Counted from the first letter of the stretch, positions 20,516 to 33,640 are shown. The stretch is DNA of 64,000 bases from Leucaena leucocephala (GCA_037074615.1 CM073527.1:11806848-11870847), one strand, 5' to 3'. Notes: a model not told the origin generated them from the sequence alone. Translations and numbers: made by a program.

Positions 20516-21512
20516 ACCGAAAAAGGCTAAAAAATACCTAAAATCATATTAGACCCAAATTTTACCAGTAGATAGACAAAATTATTCCGGTCAATTTAAC
20601 GCAACATAGAATTTTGATTTGAGGTCCCGATTAATTGATATAAATTCCTGAAGTCAGGAATAATTATTACAGTATTTTTTAGACCTTAGAATTATATGAA
20701 ACCTTAAATTCCTATATTTAATATAAGAATTTATAAAATTGATAAAGTCAGAAAAGGAATCCTGTAGAGTTCTTACGGCAGTTTACATCAGAATAAAATA
20801 CCTGATAAATAGGGTGATAAGTGATTTCTTAGGAGTTATGCCATAAAGGTAATGGACCAATAGCAAGGCCTAAATGGCATCCCAATAGGCCCAATAAGGT
20901 GGTAAGATAGTTAAGTGGGCTAGAGTCCAGAGCAGCTCAGAAAAAATGTGAAATTATGAAAATGCCTCTAGATGGCCAGATTGTACCAGAGATGGATAGA
21001 GGGTATTTTAATTATTTTGGGTAGGCCAAAAACTTGTAAGATAGTATAAGGATGATTATTTGGAGTCAGTATATGCCCTAGTTTATGGCAAAGAGGTGTA
21101 AAATGACAGTTTTGCCCTTAAGGTTAATATAGTGTAAGAAAGAGCAATAATGGTATTTTGGTCATTTCACAAGGGATGGATGGAAGATAAATACTCAGAC
21201 TAACAATATCAATGGTATGTGAAACCTAGACATTGGTTTCCAGGACAGAATACATATTCTGGAATATTATAAAAATTAGGAACATAAAACAATCTAGTTT
21301 TTGTAAAACTGCTCTGATTGGTACCAAACTGGACTAAAATTTTGTCTATCAGTATATTTACCTTTTTCTATCCAAACATGCCCCTAATTGATGCTATACA
21401 TGGTGTCAAAGGCAAGGCTTCTAGGGCAAGTTTGGTTCAAGAATGAATATGGACCATTAGATCAAATAGTAACCAAACTAATCTTGGCCATTCATTTTCA
21501 CCCAAGATTTTC

Positions 21513-21520
21513 TATAAATA
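21513..21520 (+). promoter_or_regulatory. Conserved TATA box of a B-LTR
   Basis: TATAAATA in the context TTTTCTATAAATACCCCCC. The same context occurs at 44980 and 48001 (forward) and 42653 and 26012 (reversed), and TATAAATA also at 61884. It probably marks the U3/R boundary of this LTR family. Confidence 0.6.
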
Positions 21521-23565
21521 CCCCCCAAACCAGATTGGATTCAGTATGCATGGTACCTTAGGGAACCTATGGCCAAATTTCATTTGAAGCAAGAAAGAAG
21601 CACACAACTTGGAGCAATAAGTAAGGTAACTATCTCCCTTGTTCTTAGACTTTAATCTAGCAAGTTAGCCCTTAGTTTTAAGGGATTTTTGTGAATTATT
21701 TCCCTTTTGGGTGCTGCTGGAAGTGCTATCCATATGTGATAAGAATATGAGTTTCATGTTATGGATAGTTTAGACAAGCTTAAACAAGCTAGAATCAAGC
21801 GGTATAAGTTTAAAAATTCAAGTATGCATGTAGTTAGGGTTTTGTGTTCTTGGCTGCTACTGTATGAAACACTATTTATATGTTGGAATTTCATGGTTTT
21901 GATGCTTCCAATGAGTTTAAAATAGAAAAAATTGTGGGGATAAAGTAGAAGAACAAGTATTGGAAGCATTGGAATCAAAATATGAATTTTTGGAAAATCA
22001 AAGGTGCACTTCGGTTTGGCACAGCAGCTTGTGATGTGTTTTGATTTTGGAAATTATGGTTTCATATTTGGATTCTACATGAAAAAATTTGTGTAAATGA
22101 ACCATGATAATTTATTTTAGAAAGATGGAAGTATGAAACATAAAATAGGAAAAGAATAGAAGTTGATGAAAACCTAGTATTGGAATTGTGTTCAAGTTGA
22201 GTTGTGACTTGATATTACTTTGTAATGGCTAGGTTTTGACATTTGTGAAGGAAGGAAATTATCTCAAGAAGAATTTTTCAAGGATAACTCAAGAGGTATC
22301 AAGAATACCTAACTATAGTTTTATATTTGTTTGATTGTATACTTGCTTGTAGTTATGATGTTTGGTTGAGCATGAGATTGTGTCATCATGTTGATGATGA
22401 AGTATGAACGATTGCAACTCCTTGCAACTTATGTCATGACAATATGCATGTTAGATTTTGCTTATGTACCATTATAAAGTAGCTCTCATTTCATGATAAC
22501 ATGTTAAGCATCCAATTAATCATGCATGATATTATAGTTTGTATGACTTGCTATTGGGATTTTCATGAAATCTAATTCCTTCCATATGCATAACCATGTC
22601 ATAGGTGCTGAAACTTCTCAAGGAAAGAGGGTAAGCATAGATGGTTGAACTTGTATAATAAGTTACATGAGTTACTTGGCACTATAGAAGTATATGTTGG
22701 AATGTATGGTGTATCATAATGTAGTTGTGTTCTAAGGCCATGATGGTGTGACGATGTTTATGAGGCCTTAAACAATGAGTTTGAACTTGACATTTGGTAT
22801 GATAATAGCTAAGATACTGAGATTTAAATGAATACCAAGAACGCCTCAATGGGTTAAGTATTCGATTTATTATGATTTTTCCAAGTTGGAGTTAAAATCT
22901 GGAACTACGATAAAGTGACCAACTGGAGGCAGTGACGTTCCAACGTTGATTTAATATAGCAAAAGAAATAGTTTTTCTATGAAATTTTATGATTTTAAAT
23001 AACATGTTTGTATCTTCAAATCCATACGTAACACAGTTCATTTGGTCAAGTAACCAAAGAGAAATGAATTTTTTAAGTTAAGGCAAAGAAACTGGAACTT
23101 CCAGATTTTACCAAATGAACAGTATTTTTTAACGCATAAACTGATTTCATTGGGACAATGAAACCTCAGTTTTATATTTTTTCTTCAAATATAAATTAAA
23201 TATATTTCATTAGAAATTAGAACCACCCTATTTATATTTTTCTACATTTAATTATAAATTTTTAAAATTGGATACATGTTCTAGATTACCAAATGAACAG
23301 TAACTGTGAACAATACCCCGAGAAGCAATCTTTTGAAAATACATCTTTTTAATACAAAAGGCTATGTAATTGGATAAAATGACTTTCAAATAATTATAAG
23401 TGAGGTTAAAAATAAGGATACGACAAACATCACACTTATTACTATCTATTTCTAAAACAACATAATCTACTAACTAATCCTTAACCCATTGATCTTTCTC
23501 TAATTTTTTCTAATTAGCTTGGACTTTGAATTAATTAATGTCTTGACTTTACTCTATACAATTTT

Positions 23566-25268
23566 TGTTAGAAAATGTGCCCTAGGGGCCAATCATTGTC
23601 TATTGATTTATGAATTTATTAATTGTGTTATCATATTATTTACATGTTTACTGTGATGACCATCCTTGGATAATTCATGATCTTATCCTACATGTCCCTG
23701 GTCGATCATCTATGCGGGAGCAGAGATGAAATAAGACCAGTATGACTTTGAAGATGTATAGAGATATAAATCAAAGTCATAGGCACATGTAAGAGTACAA
23801 GGTGTTGGACCGACCCGCTATGAGAGAGAGCTGCATAGGTTACGTCATAAGATTCTCTCATATACAAACCATGTCACTATGCCCTATGACCTGAGATCAT
23901 CATGGATTCCTACATGACAAACGCTAAGCTTTGACCTAGTCAAAAGTCACTTTTGACCGAGTGATCATAAAGACTATATTCGGGCTTAGTGGTTTTTCAT
24001 GTGGAGGAATGTGAATGGTCAAGATAGAATCTGTCCCTCATATTTGTAGAGAGATATTACTGGGCCTCTAGATGAGTGAGTCTGAGAAATGTATGGCCAT
24101 ACTGTAATGGAAAGGTAGTTCCATTTCTATATTCAGACTACTCAGGGATCGAGAAAGTAACGGTCAGGAATAGGAGGATGACATTATCCATGCCTCATCC
24201 ATGACTAAAATATCGCATGACAGAAGGGACATGATATGGTTGTATAAAAGGTTACATCGTTTATCGATCCTCATGTGATTTGGGTAGTTGTTATGTCTTG
24301 CTAGAGACTGCTTGCGACTTATGGGCCAGTATAGGAAATGGCCCACTGCCAACTTCATATAGGCCTACAGGGTCACACATAAAATAGCCCAACACGAGCT
24401 ATGATGTCGATATTCATTGAATCTAAGACGTGTCTAGATTCAATGAATGATCCAGGGTTGATGTATATATTTATTTATATTTATATTCGTATATATATAT
24501 AAATTCGTATATATATATTATATATAAGGGATATATAGGATTTAACTTATAAGGATAAATTAAATCTCTATCACGTTTGAATTTGAAATTCAAATTGATA
24601 GGATATCTCAAATTTGATTTATGAGAATAAATCAAATATAGTCCAATCTTATCTTTATTTAAATTAAATAGATAGGTGAATTAAATCTGTGGGACGGATT
24701 TAATATAAACATTATTTATTTAATTAGTTTCTTATCAAATTATACAATATGTGATATTGTATTAATTTTGGAATTAATATAGATTAATTCCAAGATCCAA
24801 TTCGGTTGAGAAAAACGCAGAGCATCCTATATATCTGATTTTAGGAGCTACGTTTTTGGTACACAACACACAACAGAAAAGGCTAAATGGAATCTGCAAA
24901 AGGTTTGCAGATAAGAAACTACTGAAGTAGAGACGGAGAGGACGAATTCTTGAGAGAGCCTTGGAGAGACAAGAGACGATAGCACGTCGTTCGTGGTTGG
25001 AACGCTGTTTGTGTCGATACTAGTAGAGGAAGCCAACCTGAGGCGTCGACTTCTTGTGATCAGAAAGAGAGCCGCAAAGAGAAGCTGTGGACATCTTCTT
25101 GCGATCGGAAAGAGATCACCAGTCGCGGAGAGAAGCTGTGGAAATCGCTGAGGAACACCAAGGGTAATGCTTCTTTCCACTTGACTTAAACACATACGGT
25201 AGATCCTGGCAAGGAATGGGAAAATTTTTTTAAATTAATTTCCATTGTGTGTCTTCCAATTCCTTACA
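23566..25268 (+). mobile_element. Solo C-LTR, copy 2
   Basis: It runs from TGTTAGAAAATGTGCCC to CTTCCAATTCCTTACA, 1703 bp, with a perfect ATTTT duplication at 23561-23565 and 25269-25273. It lies in the reversed B-LTR and points the opposite way to copy 1 at 6731-8531. The 115-codon minus-strand ORF at 24848-25195 is an antisense reading of the LTR's GC-richer 3' part and is not considered a gene. A TATA-like CTATATATC near 24829 precedes that part and would place the transcript start there. Confidence 0.9.
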
Positions 25269-27285
25269 ATTTTACCTTATGAATCCATTTATGAAGTCAA
25301 AATTTAAAAATTTCAGCTACTGCGTCTGATATGGCCCAAACTGAAATATGTCTTCTTTATTTCAAAAAATTCTCATTTTGACTCTAATGCTTCCAATAGT
25401 TGTTTATCTGCTTTATTCCACACAATTTTTCATTTTAAGTCCATTGAAAATATTAGAATCAAGAAATTCTCATTACTATTCATGTGTATGAACAGTACAA
25501 AAAGGATTTCAAAATTTCCCTTTCCAAATTTCAATGCTTCTAAGGTTCCAATCCTATCCAATCTTACACAAAATCATCCTTTAAATTCCATGGAAGCATT
25601 AGATCATTGAAAATCAATCTCATCCTATCCAGAATAGTAATAGCCTAATGGTCTTAAGAAAGAGCAAAGTCACAAACACAATTTAATTCCATACCCAACC
25701 ATTCAAACTACTTATCTAAGTGTCTTTTACATAGTTCTAACTTCATTTCCTTCCTTCTTTCTATTTTACAGTTTTGGGCAGCACATTCACCAAGAGAATA
25801 TCTCTCTTTTCTTCTATTAAAACTTAGCTTTTATCCTTCTTAAATACTTATAAATAAACTAGGAAGGATTACATACCTTAAGCTATAGTTACCTTGGATC
25901 AAAGTGCCTTGAACTGCCTCTTGTAATTACCTTGGAAAAGTTAAGTTTTGAAACTACAAGAGTTCCCCCTTGGTTCACCAAGCATCACAGTTTTATGCAA
26001 GACAAAGGGGGTATTTATAGTGAAAATTTTGGAATCTTGAGACAAGATTATCCCACATTTTCTTAATTATTACAATGACTTAATCTTGAATCTCATTAGT
26101 TGCTTCTTTAATTAATTATCATTAACCATCATTAGTTAATTTCTTATATTATTTTATTATAATTGAGCACATGGGGTAATCTTTTCCTTCTTGCCTTGGC
26201 ACCATGTCGAGGGAGTGTGGGGTTCACAAGACACGTCACAATGCCACATAACCTTATCTTGCACCTTCCTTGAATTTTCCTTTGAAAATACCATAGAATA
26301 TTCTTGGAAATTGGCTTGAGCTCCAAGATAATTCTCTTAACACATTGGGCTGCTGTATATGATGCCATATTGTCCAAAAGTTGAGTCCAATTGCTAATTG
26401 GTACAAATCCCAAAGCACTTCCCATTATTTCTTATATAGATATTCTTAAATTACATTGATTTTTGAGATAAATTTTAGACATCTCTTTTAATTATTCTGA
26501 CATTTTTACAAATTCATTCTAATATAAAATAATTTTTTTTGTAATATCTCATAATTTTATGAGACCCTTAAAGTCTTGATAAAAATTATATATGTTCTCT
26601 TTAGATCCTTTATCGGTGTCTAATTTTACCTTAAATTCTTTGATTAAGTCTACAAGACTCCTTTTTATTTCTTTTAGTTTTATAAATTCTTATATTAATT
26701 ATAAGAATTTACTATAAAATTTTATCTGGTTATGAGATCACGAAGATACTATATTAATCTCCAGCCTTCAAAAATTAATATCAATTTATCAGGACTTTAA
26801 ATAAAAATTCTGAGAGATATACCTGGCTCAAATTCTATAATTTATTTATTGGTAAAATTTGGTACTAAAATATTTAGAGGCAATTTTGATCCCTTTCTGG
26901 CTCAACTATCCATAATTACTATTTTGCCTTTGAATTTGGCAAAATTGCACTTTAGCCCATAAATTTGCCAAATTCTACGTTAGTCCCTTTTTCTACCAAA
27001 TTTGAAACTCCAATTTGGTACCTGGCATCTCAAAACTGTTTCTAGGTCCTTGCATTTTTCACTATTTGCAATTTAGTCTATGGACTTTCACTATTTATAG
27101 TTTAGTCTCTAAACTTTCATTAATTACAATTTAGTCCCTTTGACTTTAAAAATTTATACCGTCTCTCTTTCTTTGACTTAAAACTTATCTAACTATTATA
27201 TTTCTTTCAGTTTATTGTCACAATTCCTTCCAAACTTCTTTCCTCTATCAGTCTTATACATATAGGAAAAACTTGGGATGTGACA

Positions 27286-27345
27286 TTTCTACGTCCCTTA
27301 AAAATAAATTGTCCTCAAAATTTAATTATTACCTTAGTCAATAAT
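27286..27345 (-). other. Polypurine tract region of a B-type element
   Basis: On the minus strand, AAATTTTGAGGACAA followed within 25 bp by TTTTTAAGGGACGTAGAAA and then the LTR TGTCACATCC. It would prime plus-strand DNA synthesis in reverse transcription. Confidence 0.6.
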
Positions 27346-29875
27346 CTTGGATATATTTCCTCTTTATCTTCTCTTCTTCTTTATGACTAAGGATTAGGGT
27401 ATCTTTAGAAATTGTATCTCCTATATTGACATATCACGGAGTGCTTTCATGATCTGTAGAACTTTATATCTTCTTCGTGCTGCTATACTCCCTTTTATCA
27501 CAATCAACTCAATTAAAGTTGAAGTCTACTTCTTTCTATTCTCATTTGTCATATATCTATCTACTCATACTTATGGACAACTCACTGTACTAAACTTGTG
27601 AGTAGTGTCCATTTCTTTCATATATAATCTTCCAGAAATTGGATGAAATTCTTGGATCTTTGTCATACATCATACTTCTCATTACGTATCTCTTATCACA
27701 CATCTTTTCTTGTGTATTGCCTTCCAAACCTCCTCCTAATATAAAACTATAACTTGAATATTTTCTTTTAGATCTTCTTTACTTAGATCTGACATAAGAG
27801 TTATAATCCCTTATCTTTTCTAACTCTATGACTTTTCATAAATTTTCTCATCATAGTTAAAATCCTTTTTATCTAACTATCTCTTTCTTTCTATCAGTTC
27901 CTCTATTTGGAATTGATACAAGGGAATAATAGTGTCCCTTATTTTGTCTCTACTAAGCACTTATGTTATTCTCTTCTTATGCTATTCTTTATTTTCTTTG
28001 CTATTTTATTTTCTTTTAATGCTAGTAATGTTCTTTCTCGTTATTCTAGAGTATCTTTCTAACTTTGTGACTCTACACTATACTTCCTAGTAGGTCACCC
28101 ATCTCTATACTTCTCTAGCTTAAGCACATTTCAATTAAGTGTGTTGCTGGATTAAGGCTAGGTTAGTATCAACATGGCTCTGAGCCTTAACACACTCTTT
28201 CTCATAAAACTTTATTCTAACTTTACTATGCCTTAGACACTTTTCTCTAGGTCTTTCTGTCCTTTTAATCTCTTTTTCTCATCTAGAGGATTTATCTGCT
28301 CATACTTTCTAGTTTTAAGACATATAAGGTTCTCTTTTGTGTTCCTCAGTCATACCCTATAATATTTTGAATCTCGGTACTCATATTTGAATTTTGGACT
28401 CTGTCTTTATTTAATAGAAACTAAGTTTAGTCTAAAGGCTAGCTAGAAACACCATGGATACTCTTTCTGCATGAGTTAGTCAACACCTTATAATTGGTGA
28501 TTGTCTTATCATAAATATATCAAGTTGTCCTATTCTTCTTCATTATGATTCATATTATCCTGTCCTTAGGCTAGGATATTGACTCAAAATTACCCACTGT
28601 TGTCTTAAGCCTTTTCAAAAACTATCAGATTCTGGGGTAATATTTCCCTGTGAATCATGTTAGGATTAACTGCAATTCTTCTAAAAGACTTCAACCAATA
28701 AACTAAGTTATAGGGTTAGCTACTCCTTTATTATTTATAACTCAACAGATAATTCTTCATCACTATATTTTGTAGCCCATCTTACTTATCAAGACTTCAC
28801 CTAATCTCTTTCTATGTGCAACCATGGCCTAGCCATCTGCAAATGCTATATGTAATTTGCCTTATATAATTCCCATAGGCATTTTCTTTCTGTTACTATG
28901 GCTGTATCATAACTTCTCATTGCATCTTATTTGTATCTATGCTCTATCTGCAAGCAACATTTATCTATATTGTGCTCTTATCTGATGAGCAATCTATATT
29001 AGATCTAACTCTTATCTAAAAAGTGTTCTTAACTCATTTGAATTTAACTCTATCTAAGAGCCATATGTTTCATATCCAACTCTTATTTGAAGGGTGATAT
29101 GAAAGCAATCACTTTACTGTTGTCTATTGTTCTTTCTATATACCATTTCTTTCGATAGACTTATGACACTACTACTATCTTAGTACTTACTATAACCCTA
29201 CCATAAGAAATAGCCCTGAGTACAGTATTCATTTGCTTATAGAAATATTTGAGTAACCCCAATAATTTTATAAACGACTGTCATAATTGCTGAGACTATC
29301 TATAATTCTGGATACTTTCTATTACTATCATGCTCTAGCTTTCTCATCTAACTAACTTTCATAATCTAATCTCAAACTCTAATCCCTATTCCTAACTTTA
29401 ATCTATCTCTAATTATGGTCTTAATTTCTATTCTAATCTTACTCTTAATCCTTGAAGGTTAACTAACACTAACTACCTTATATATTTCTCTAATAATGTG
29501 GAGCAAACATAGTAGGTATAGAGTAGCTATATTATGTGCATGCTAGATATTGTCATTTAAACATGTATAAGGTGTTATCACCTTAAGTCAGTAGGAGTAA
29601 TTGCTTTTTACAGTTATTACTGTTAAAAAATAACTGGCACTTGAATCATATATCTCATCTACCTAGCGATTTGTTAACCCATAATCATTTCTTTGGATTA
29701 CCTCAGGCGACTTTCTTTCCTCTTCTTAGATTAGGGCAAAACTTTCTTCTATATCTGAATCTCTTACTTGTCATATTATGTAAACATTCCTTGACAAAAT
29801 GTATAGCCTGTCACTTTTATAGAAACTTTATCGACTTGCCAATCAAAGCCTATTCCCCGTGGTCTCTAGTATCTA
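27286..29875 (-). mobile_element. Non-coding internal region next to the reversed B-LTR
   Basis: Immediately beside the LTR start the minus strand reads TTTTGAGGACAATTTATTTT, then TTAAGGGACGTAGAAA and TGTCACATCCC. This is the polypurine-tract context of Tekay/Del-like gypsy elements, so 27285 is the inner edge of a 3' LTR. Yet the adjoining 2.6 kb shows no chromodomain, integrase or RT motif in any frame. It is instead rich in short repeats of the TAACTCTTATCT type (28950-29100). A non-autonomous element with a non-coding interior fits best. CACTA-2 cuts it at 29876. ORFs inside (29641-29934) show no motifs. Confidence 0.55.
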
Positions 29876-30499
29876 CACTGGTACAAAATATACTTTTTAA
29901 AGCCCTATTTTTAAACCGGTCCTTGTGGATATAATTTAACAAAAATGACTGGTTACATTTTTGTAAATAAGATGAAATAGTTACACTGGATGTACACATA
30001 ACCAATGTAAACTATAATTACTACGCTGGATACTAATATCAATAGGTGTAGATTAGCTTTGTCATATTTTGACTCTTTAGTTTCTTGTCTATGTTTTCCT
30101 GCTTCTTTTCTTTATAACTTTCTCAGACCTTATAGAGAAGCTTTAGAACAAATGACTGGTGGCATTTTTATAAATAAGAAGAAATATTTACACCAAATTT
30201 AAATTTAACCGATCTAAAAAATATATAATCAGTGTTAAATATACTTTCTATTATGACTCTTCAGTTTCCTATCTATGCTTTCCCATTTCTTTTCTCTGAT
30301 CTTCTCAGGCCATTCATTTCACTTCTTCGATTCCCAATATTTGTTCTCATTATGATAGAAAGCCAATTGCATTCTTCAATATTCTTTTTTGAAACCATTC
30401 TTGTTCCTCAACCATATGTATACCATTTCTATGATCAATACTTTTCGTCTCATCACTTTATCTCTATTTTATCTTCTTTTCTTCTCTCTGAATACTCCA

Positions 30500-30751
30500 A
30501 TGGCTTCTTCCTTAGTGACAACTCCTTCTCTATCGTATAAAAGAAATAGAGACGATTTTAAAGACAAATATCCTGACCCTTACCCTATAGTTACTTCTTT
30601 TCTTCCCCTAGTTGTTACTCTGATAGAGCACATTGAGGAACTCATCATGCACTTCAATGCCCTAGAAGACTCAGTAGAAGAACTGTCACATAAAGTTACT
30701 AGACTAAAAGATAGTTTCAAAGCTTTCTGCTCAGAAGTTTGCCACCATTAA
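30500..30751 (+). CDS. Conserved small CACTA ORF, copy 2
   Basis: Eighty-three residues from the ATG at 30500: MASSLVTTPSLSYKRNRDDF, then KDKYPDPYP, PLVVTLIEHIEELIMHFNAL and EDSVEELSHKVTRLKDSFKA, ending FCSEVCHH. An in-frame ATG at 30389 would add 37 residues, but these do not align with all copies. The segment after residue 40 has hydrophobic residues at heptad positions and should form a coiled coil. After the stop, translated sequence still resembles the other copies (YDSLYHLIDPTDS and an acidic end), so the ancestral protein was probably about 40 residues longer. No known family is recognised. It lies about 760 bp upstream of the transposase start, same strand. Confidence 0.55.
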   Translation: MASSLVTTPSLSYKRNRDDFKDKYPDPYPIVTSFLPLVVTLIEHIEELIMHFNALEDSVEELSHKVTRLKDSFKAFCSEVCHH

Positions 30752-31009
30752 TAGTATGATAGCTTATATCATCTTATTGATCCTACCGACTCTAATGAAT
30801 CGCAGACCTTCGAGTTTGTTGAGGAGTTAAAAGCTATAACCTTTTTGTAGTTAATGACAAAAAGGGAGAATATATTATATATTCTGATAGATGTTTCATA
30901 CTTTTGACTTAAAGTTATTAGAAAAGTTGAATGAATGAAGTTTCTTGTTCTTATGATATGTTCTTTTATTTTTTTTTAAAAATGCAACTAATTAAAATTA
31001 GCCATGTTA

Positions 31010-31200
31010 ATGTCAGGTGTAGAATATAATGACAAGTTTATAACAAGTTATTTCTACACCGGTCTTCCACTCTATCTAGTGTAGAGTTGTTCAATTTATA
31101 ATATTTTACACTAGTGTAAAAGTGACCGATTTAGAATATAATGTAAAGTTTAGAAAAAATTATCTCTACACCGGTGTTGCATTTTATCCAGTATATATTT
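31010..31200 (+). repeat. Internal ACACCGGTGT-type repeats of CACTA-2
   Basis: CTACACCGGTCTTCC, TTTACACTAGTGTAAAAGTG and CTACACCGGTGTTGC follow each other within 190 bp. They are near-perfect CpG-centred palindromes shared with CACTA-3. Confidence 0.75.
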
Positions 31201-31516
31201 ACTTATGAAATACACTTTAATTTAATCAAAAGCCCCTTCATACCTCTCATATGTCATTTTCACTTGTTAGCGCGTTTAAGTCTTCTCGACCTTTCACAGC
31301 TAGTGAGTTTTGTTTCGAACTCCTTGTCTCAAGAACTAAAGATTTTTGCACTATTAGAATTACCTTTTGCCATTATTTGTACTAGATTCATTGCTGTCAT
31401 TTACTTATTTCATTTAGTGAGTTCTTCCACTTGTGTGTGGTACATTCTCTCCCATAATTAGTTATAAGCTAGGTTTTCTTATTTTCTATTTTCTTGTTTT
31501 TTAGTCTTCCACAAAT

Positions 31517-33640
31517 ATGGATAATAGTTGGATAAATGCTAAACAAACAAGTGTTGAGTATGCTGAGGGGGTGAAGGAGTTTATAGATTTTGCTAAACAA
31601 AATGGTGATGATGACAATGTAAGGTTTTATTGTCCTTGTGTGGGTTGTTTGAATTAGAGGAAACAAAGTCATGAAGATATGTACACTTATCTAATTTGTG
31701 AGGGATTTTACAAGAGTTATATAGTATGAGTATGGCATGGTAAAAATGTGGAAAGGTCGAGTGCATCTGAACTATTAGAACAAACCTTTGATGATGACAT
31801 GTATACTTATGATTAGGTAGAGGACATGATTCATGATATTGGAGAAGATGCTTTTATGCGGTCACAAGCATATGGTACTATCTGCAATGAAACAGAAAAA
31901 TCTCTATGCCCAAGATATAGAAAATACAACCTGTTGAATGTGGTATTGAGATTGGTAAGTGTGAAAGCACGACATGGGTAAAGTGATAGAAGTTTTTCAG
32001 AATTCCTTGAGTTGTTGCAAGACATGTTTCCAGAAGAAAATGTGTTACCCAAACGCTACTATGATGCTAAGAAAATAATATGTCCTCTAGGCATGTGGTA
32101 TAGAAAGATTTATGCATGCCTAAATGATTGCATATTGTACAGGAAAGATTTTAAAGATAAGGAGAAATGTCCAATATGTATGACACCAAGGTATAGATCA
32201 AACGAGTCTCCTGCAAAGGTGTTATGGTATCTTCAATTATACTAAGGTTTAAGCATCTTTTTGCTAATGAAGATGATGCACAAAAAATGTTATGGCATGT
32301 GACTGAAAGAATTTGTGATAGAAAGCTTCATCATCTGCTGATTCTTTTGCAATGGAAGAAGATTGATGACTTATTTACGGAGTTCGACAAGGAACCATGA
32401 AACCTAAGGCTTGGACTTAGTACATATGGCATGAACCCTTATGGTAGCCTTAGTAGTATACATAGTTTATGGCCCATCTTCTTAGTGGTTTATAACCTAT
32501 TTCCCTTCTTATGTATGAGACGTAAGTATGTAATATTATCTATGTTGATATCAGGACTGAAACAACCGAGAAATGACATAGACGTTTACCTAATGCCCTT
32601 GATCAAAGATTTGAAGAAGCTATGGGAAGGTGTAGATGTTTTTGATGCTATTAAGAAGGAGGTATTCAATATGCAGGCCATGATCTTTTGTACAATTATA
32701 GACTTTCCTGCATACAGAAATTTGTCAGGGTATAGTGTTAAGGGTTATAAAGCATGTCCTATTTGTGAGGAAGGGACTTGCTACTATCAACTTTTTCATG
32801 GAAGAAATATAGTCTACCTAAGTTATAGGAGATTTCTAAGTCAAGACCACCTATACCATCGATTGAAGAAAAAAAATTGGCAGCCAAAATTTAAAAATGC
32901 TTTGGAGCCATTGGCTAAAGAACAAGTTTATGAAAAGGTGAAAGATATCAATGTTACTTTTAGTAAGAATACTAAGAAAAGTGAGAAAAATATATGGAAA
33001 ACAATATATGTTTTCTTTAAGCTTTCGTATTGGTAACATCTTTAGGTAAGGCACTGTATTGATGTCATGCATGTGGAGAAAAATGTGTGCGACAATATTA
33101 TTGGAACACTTCTCAACCTACGTGGTGTTCAAAAGATGCATTGAAGGCAAGATTAGATTTGTAAGAAATGGGAATACGTGAGGATTTACATCCAAAGCCA
33201 GATGGTGAGGGGAGTTATTGAGTTGAAGAGATTAATATTTTATTCAAGGATAAGATAAGAAGTATCTATGAATGTTTACAAGGAATCAAAGTTCCCTCTG
33301 GGTACTCATCTACTCTTAAAAATATTGTGTTGATGAAAGATTTGAAATTAGTAGGCCAAAAGTCTCATGATTGTTATGTCTTAATGCAACAATTACTCCT
33401 AGTAGCTATTCGAGAAATCCTTCAAGATGATTTGAGACACATTGTAACCTGACTTTGCTTCTTCTTCAATGCTATATGTGGCAAAGTCTTTGAAACTAAA
33501 AAGTTGGATGAATTGGAGCACGAGAATTATGTTATTTTGTGCCAACTTGAAAAATTGTTTCTTCTAGACTTTTTTGACATCATGGAATACATTATCATTT
33601 ATTTAGTGAAAGAGATAAAAATGAGTGGCCCTATATACTT
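31517..33640 (+). pseudogene. TNP2-type CACTA transposase pseudogene (CACTA-2)
   Basis: From ATG 31517 the transposase-associated domain reads MDNSWINAKQTSVEYAEGVK, then FYCPCVGCLN before a stop, and ICEGFYKSYIV near 31705. At 32012-32245 comes the TNP2 core start with LPKRYYDAKKIICPLGMWY, a four-Cys zinc-like pattern (CLNDC..CPICMTPRY) and KVLWYLQLY. At 32431-33036 an open stretch has KQPRNDIDVYLMPLIKDLKK, FDAIKKEVFNMQAMIFCTII, DFPAYRNLSGYSVKGYKACP and ICEEG, the most conserved block of Transposase_21. DVMHVEKNVCDNIIGTLLNL follows near 33060-33120. The reading is broken at least five times and stops at GPIYLRW, where the Ath-1 LTR starts. It is the fullest transposase in the window, but non-functional. 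Confidence 0.85.

Larger units (their letters stand above)
20239..23425 (+). mobile_element. Forward solo B-LTR nested in a reversed B-LTR
   Basis: It runs from TGTCATATCCCCAATTTTCC to AAGGATACGACA, 3187 bp, with flanks AAAAT (20234-20238) and AACAT (23426-23430), a duplication with one mismatch. It carries the 28-30 bp GTTTAGGGACCTAAAT repeats (20430-20515), the conserved TATA box (21513-21520) and a degraded hairpin at 22556-22572. It has no internal domain. It is closely similar to the LTR starting at 63047. Confidence 0.75.
19195..27285 (-). mobile_element. Reversed B-LTR, split by two later insertions
   Basis: The right end is GGGATGTGACA (27275-27285), a reversed TGTCACATCCC start. The left end lies near 19195, where the LTR tail (CTTACTTTCATACGTATTATGG, complement) matches 49770-49826. 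Removing the forward B-LTR (20239-23425) and the C-LTR with one duplication (23566-25273) leaves about 3.2 kb, the expected B-LTR length. It contains a reversed TATA box at 26012-26019, a degraded hairpin at 19842-19861, and the phased GGGACTAAA-type repeats at 26930-27160 on the minus strand. No coding capacity; ORFs at 19620-20011 and 26144-26425 are chance frames. Confidence 0.72.

Noticed and set aside
24848..25195. 115-codon minus-strand ORF in a C-LTR
   Set aside because: It runs antisense to the LTR, is not kept as one frame in copy 1 (108 codons with a different reading), and has no family motif.
30232..30540. 102-codon hydrophobic plus-strand ORF in CACTA-2
   Set aside because: It overlaps the conserved small ORF in another frame. 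Its counterpart in CACTA-3 is shorter and differs, so the hydrophobicity reflects T-rich sequence.
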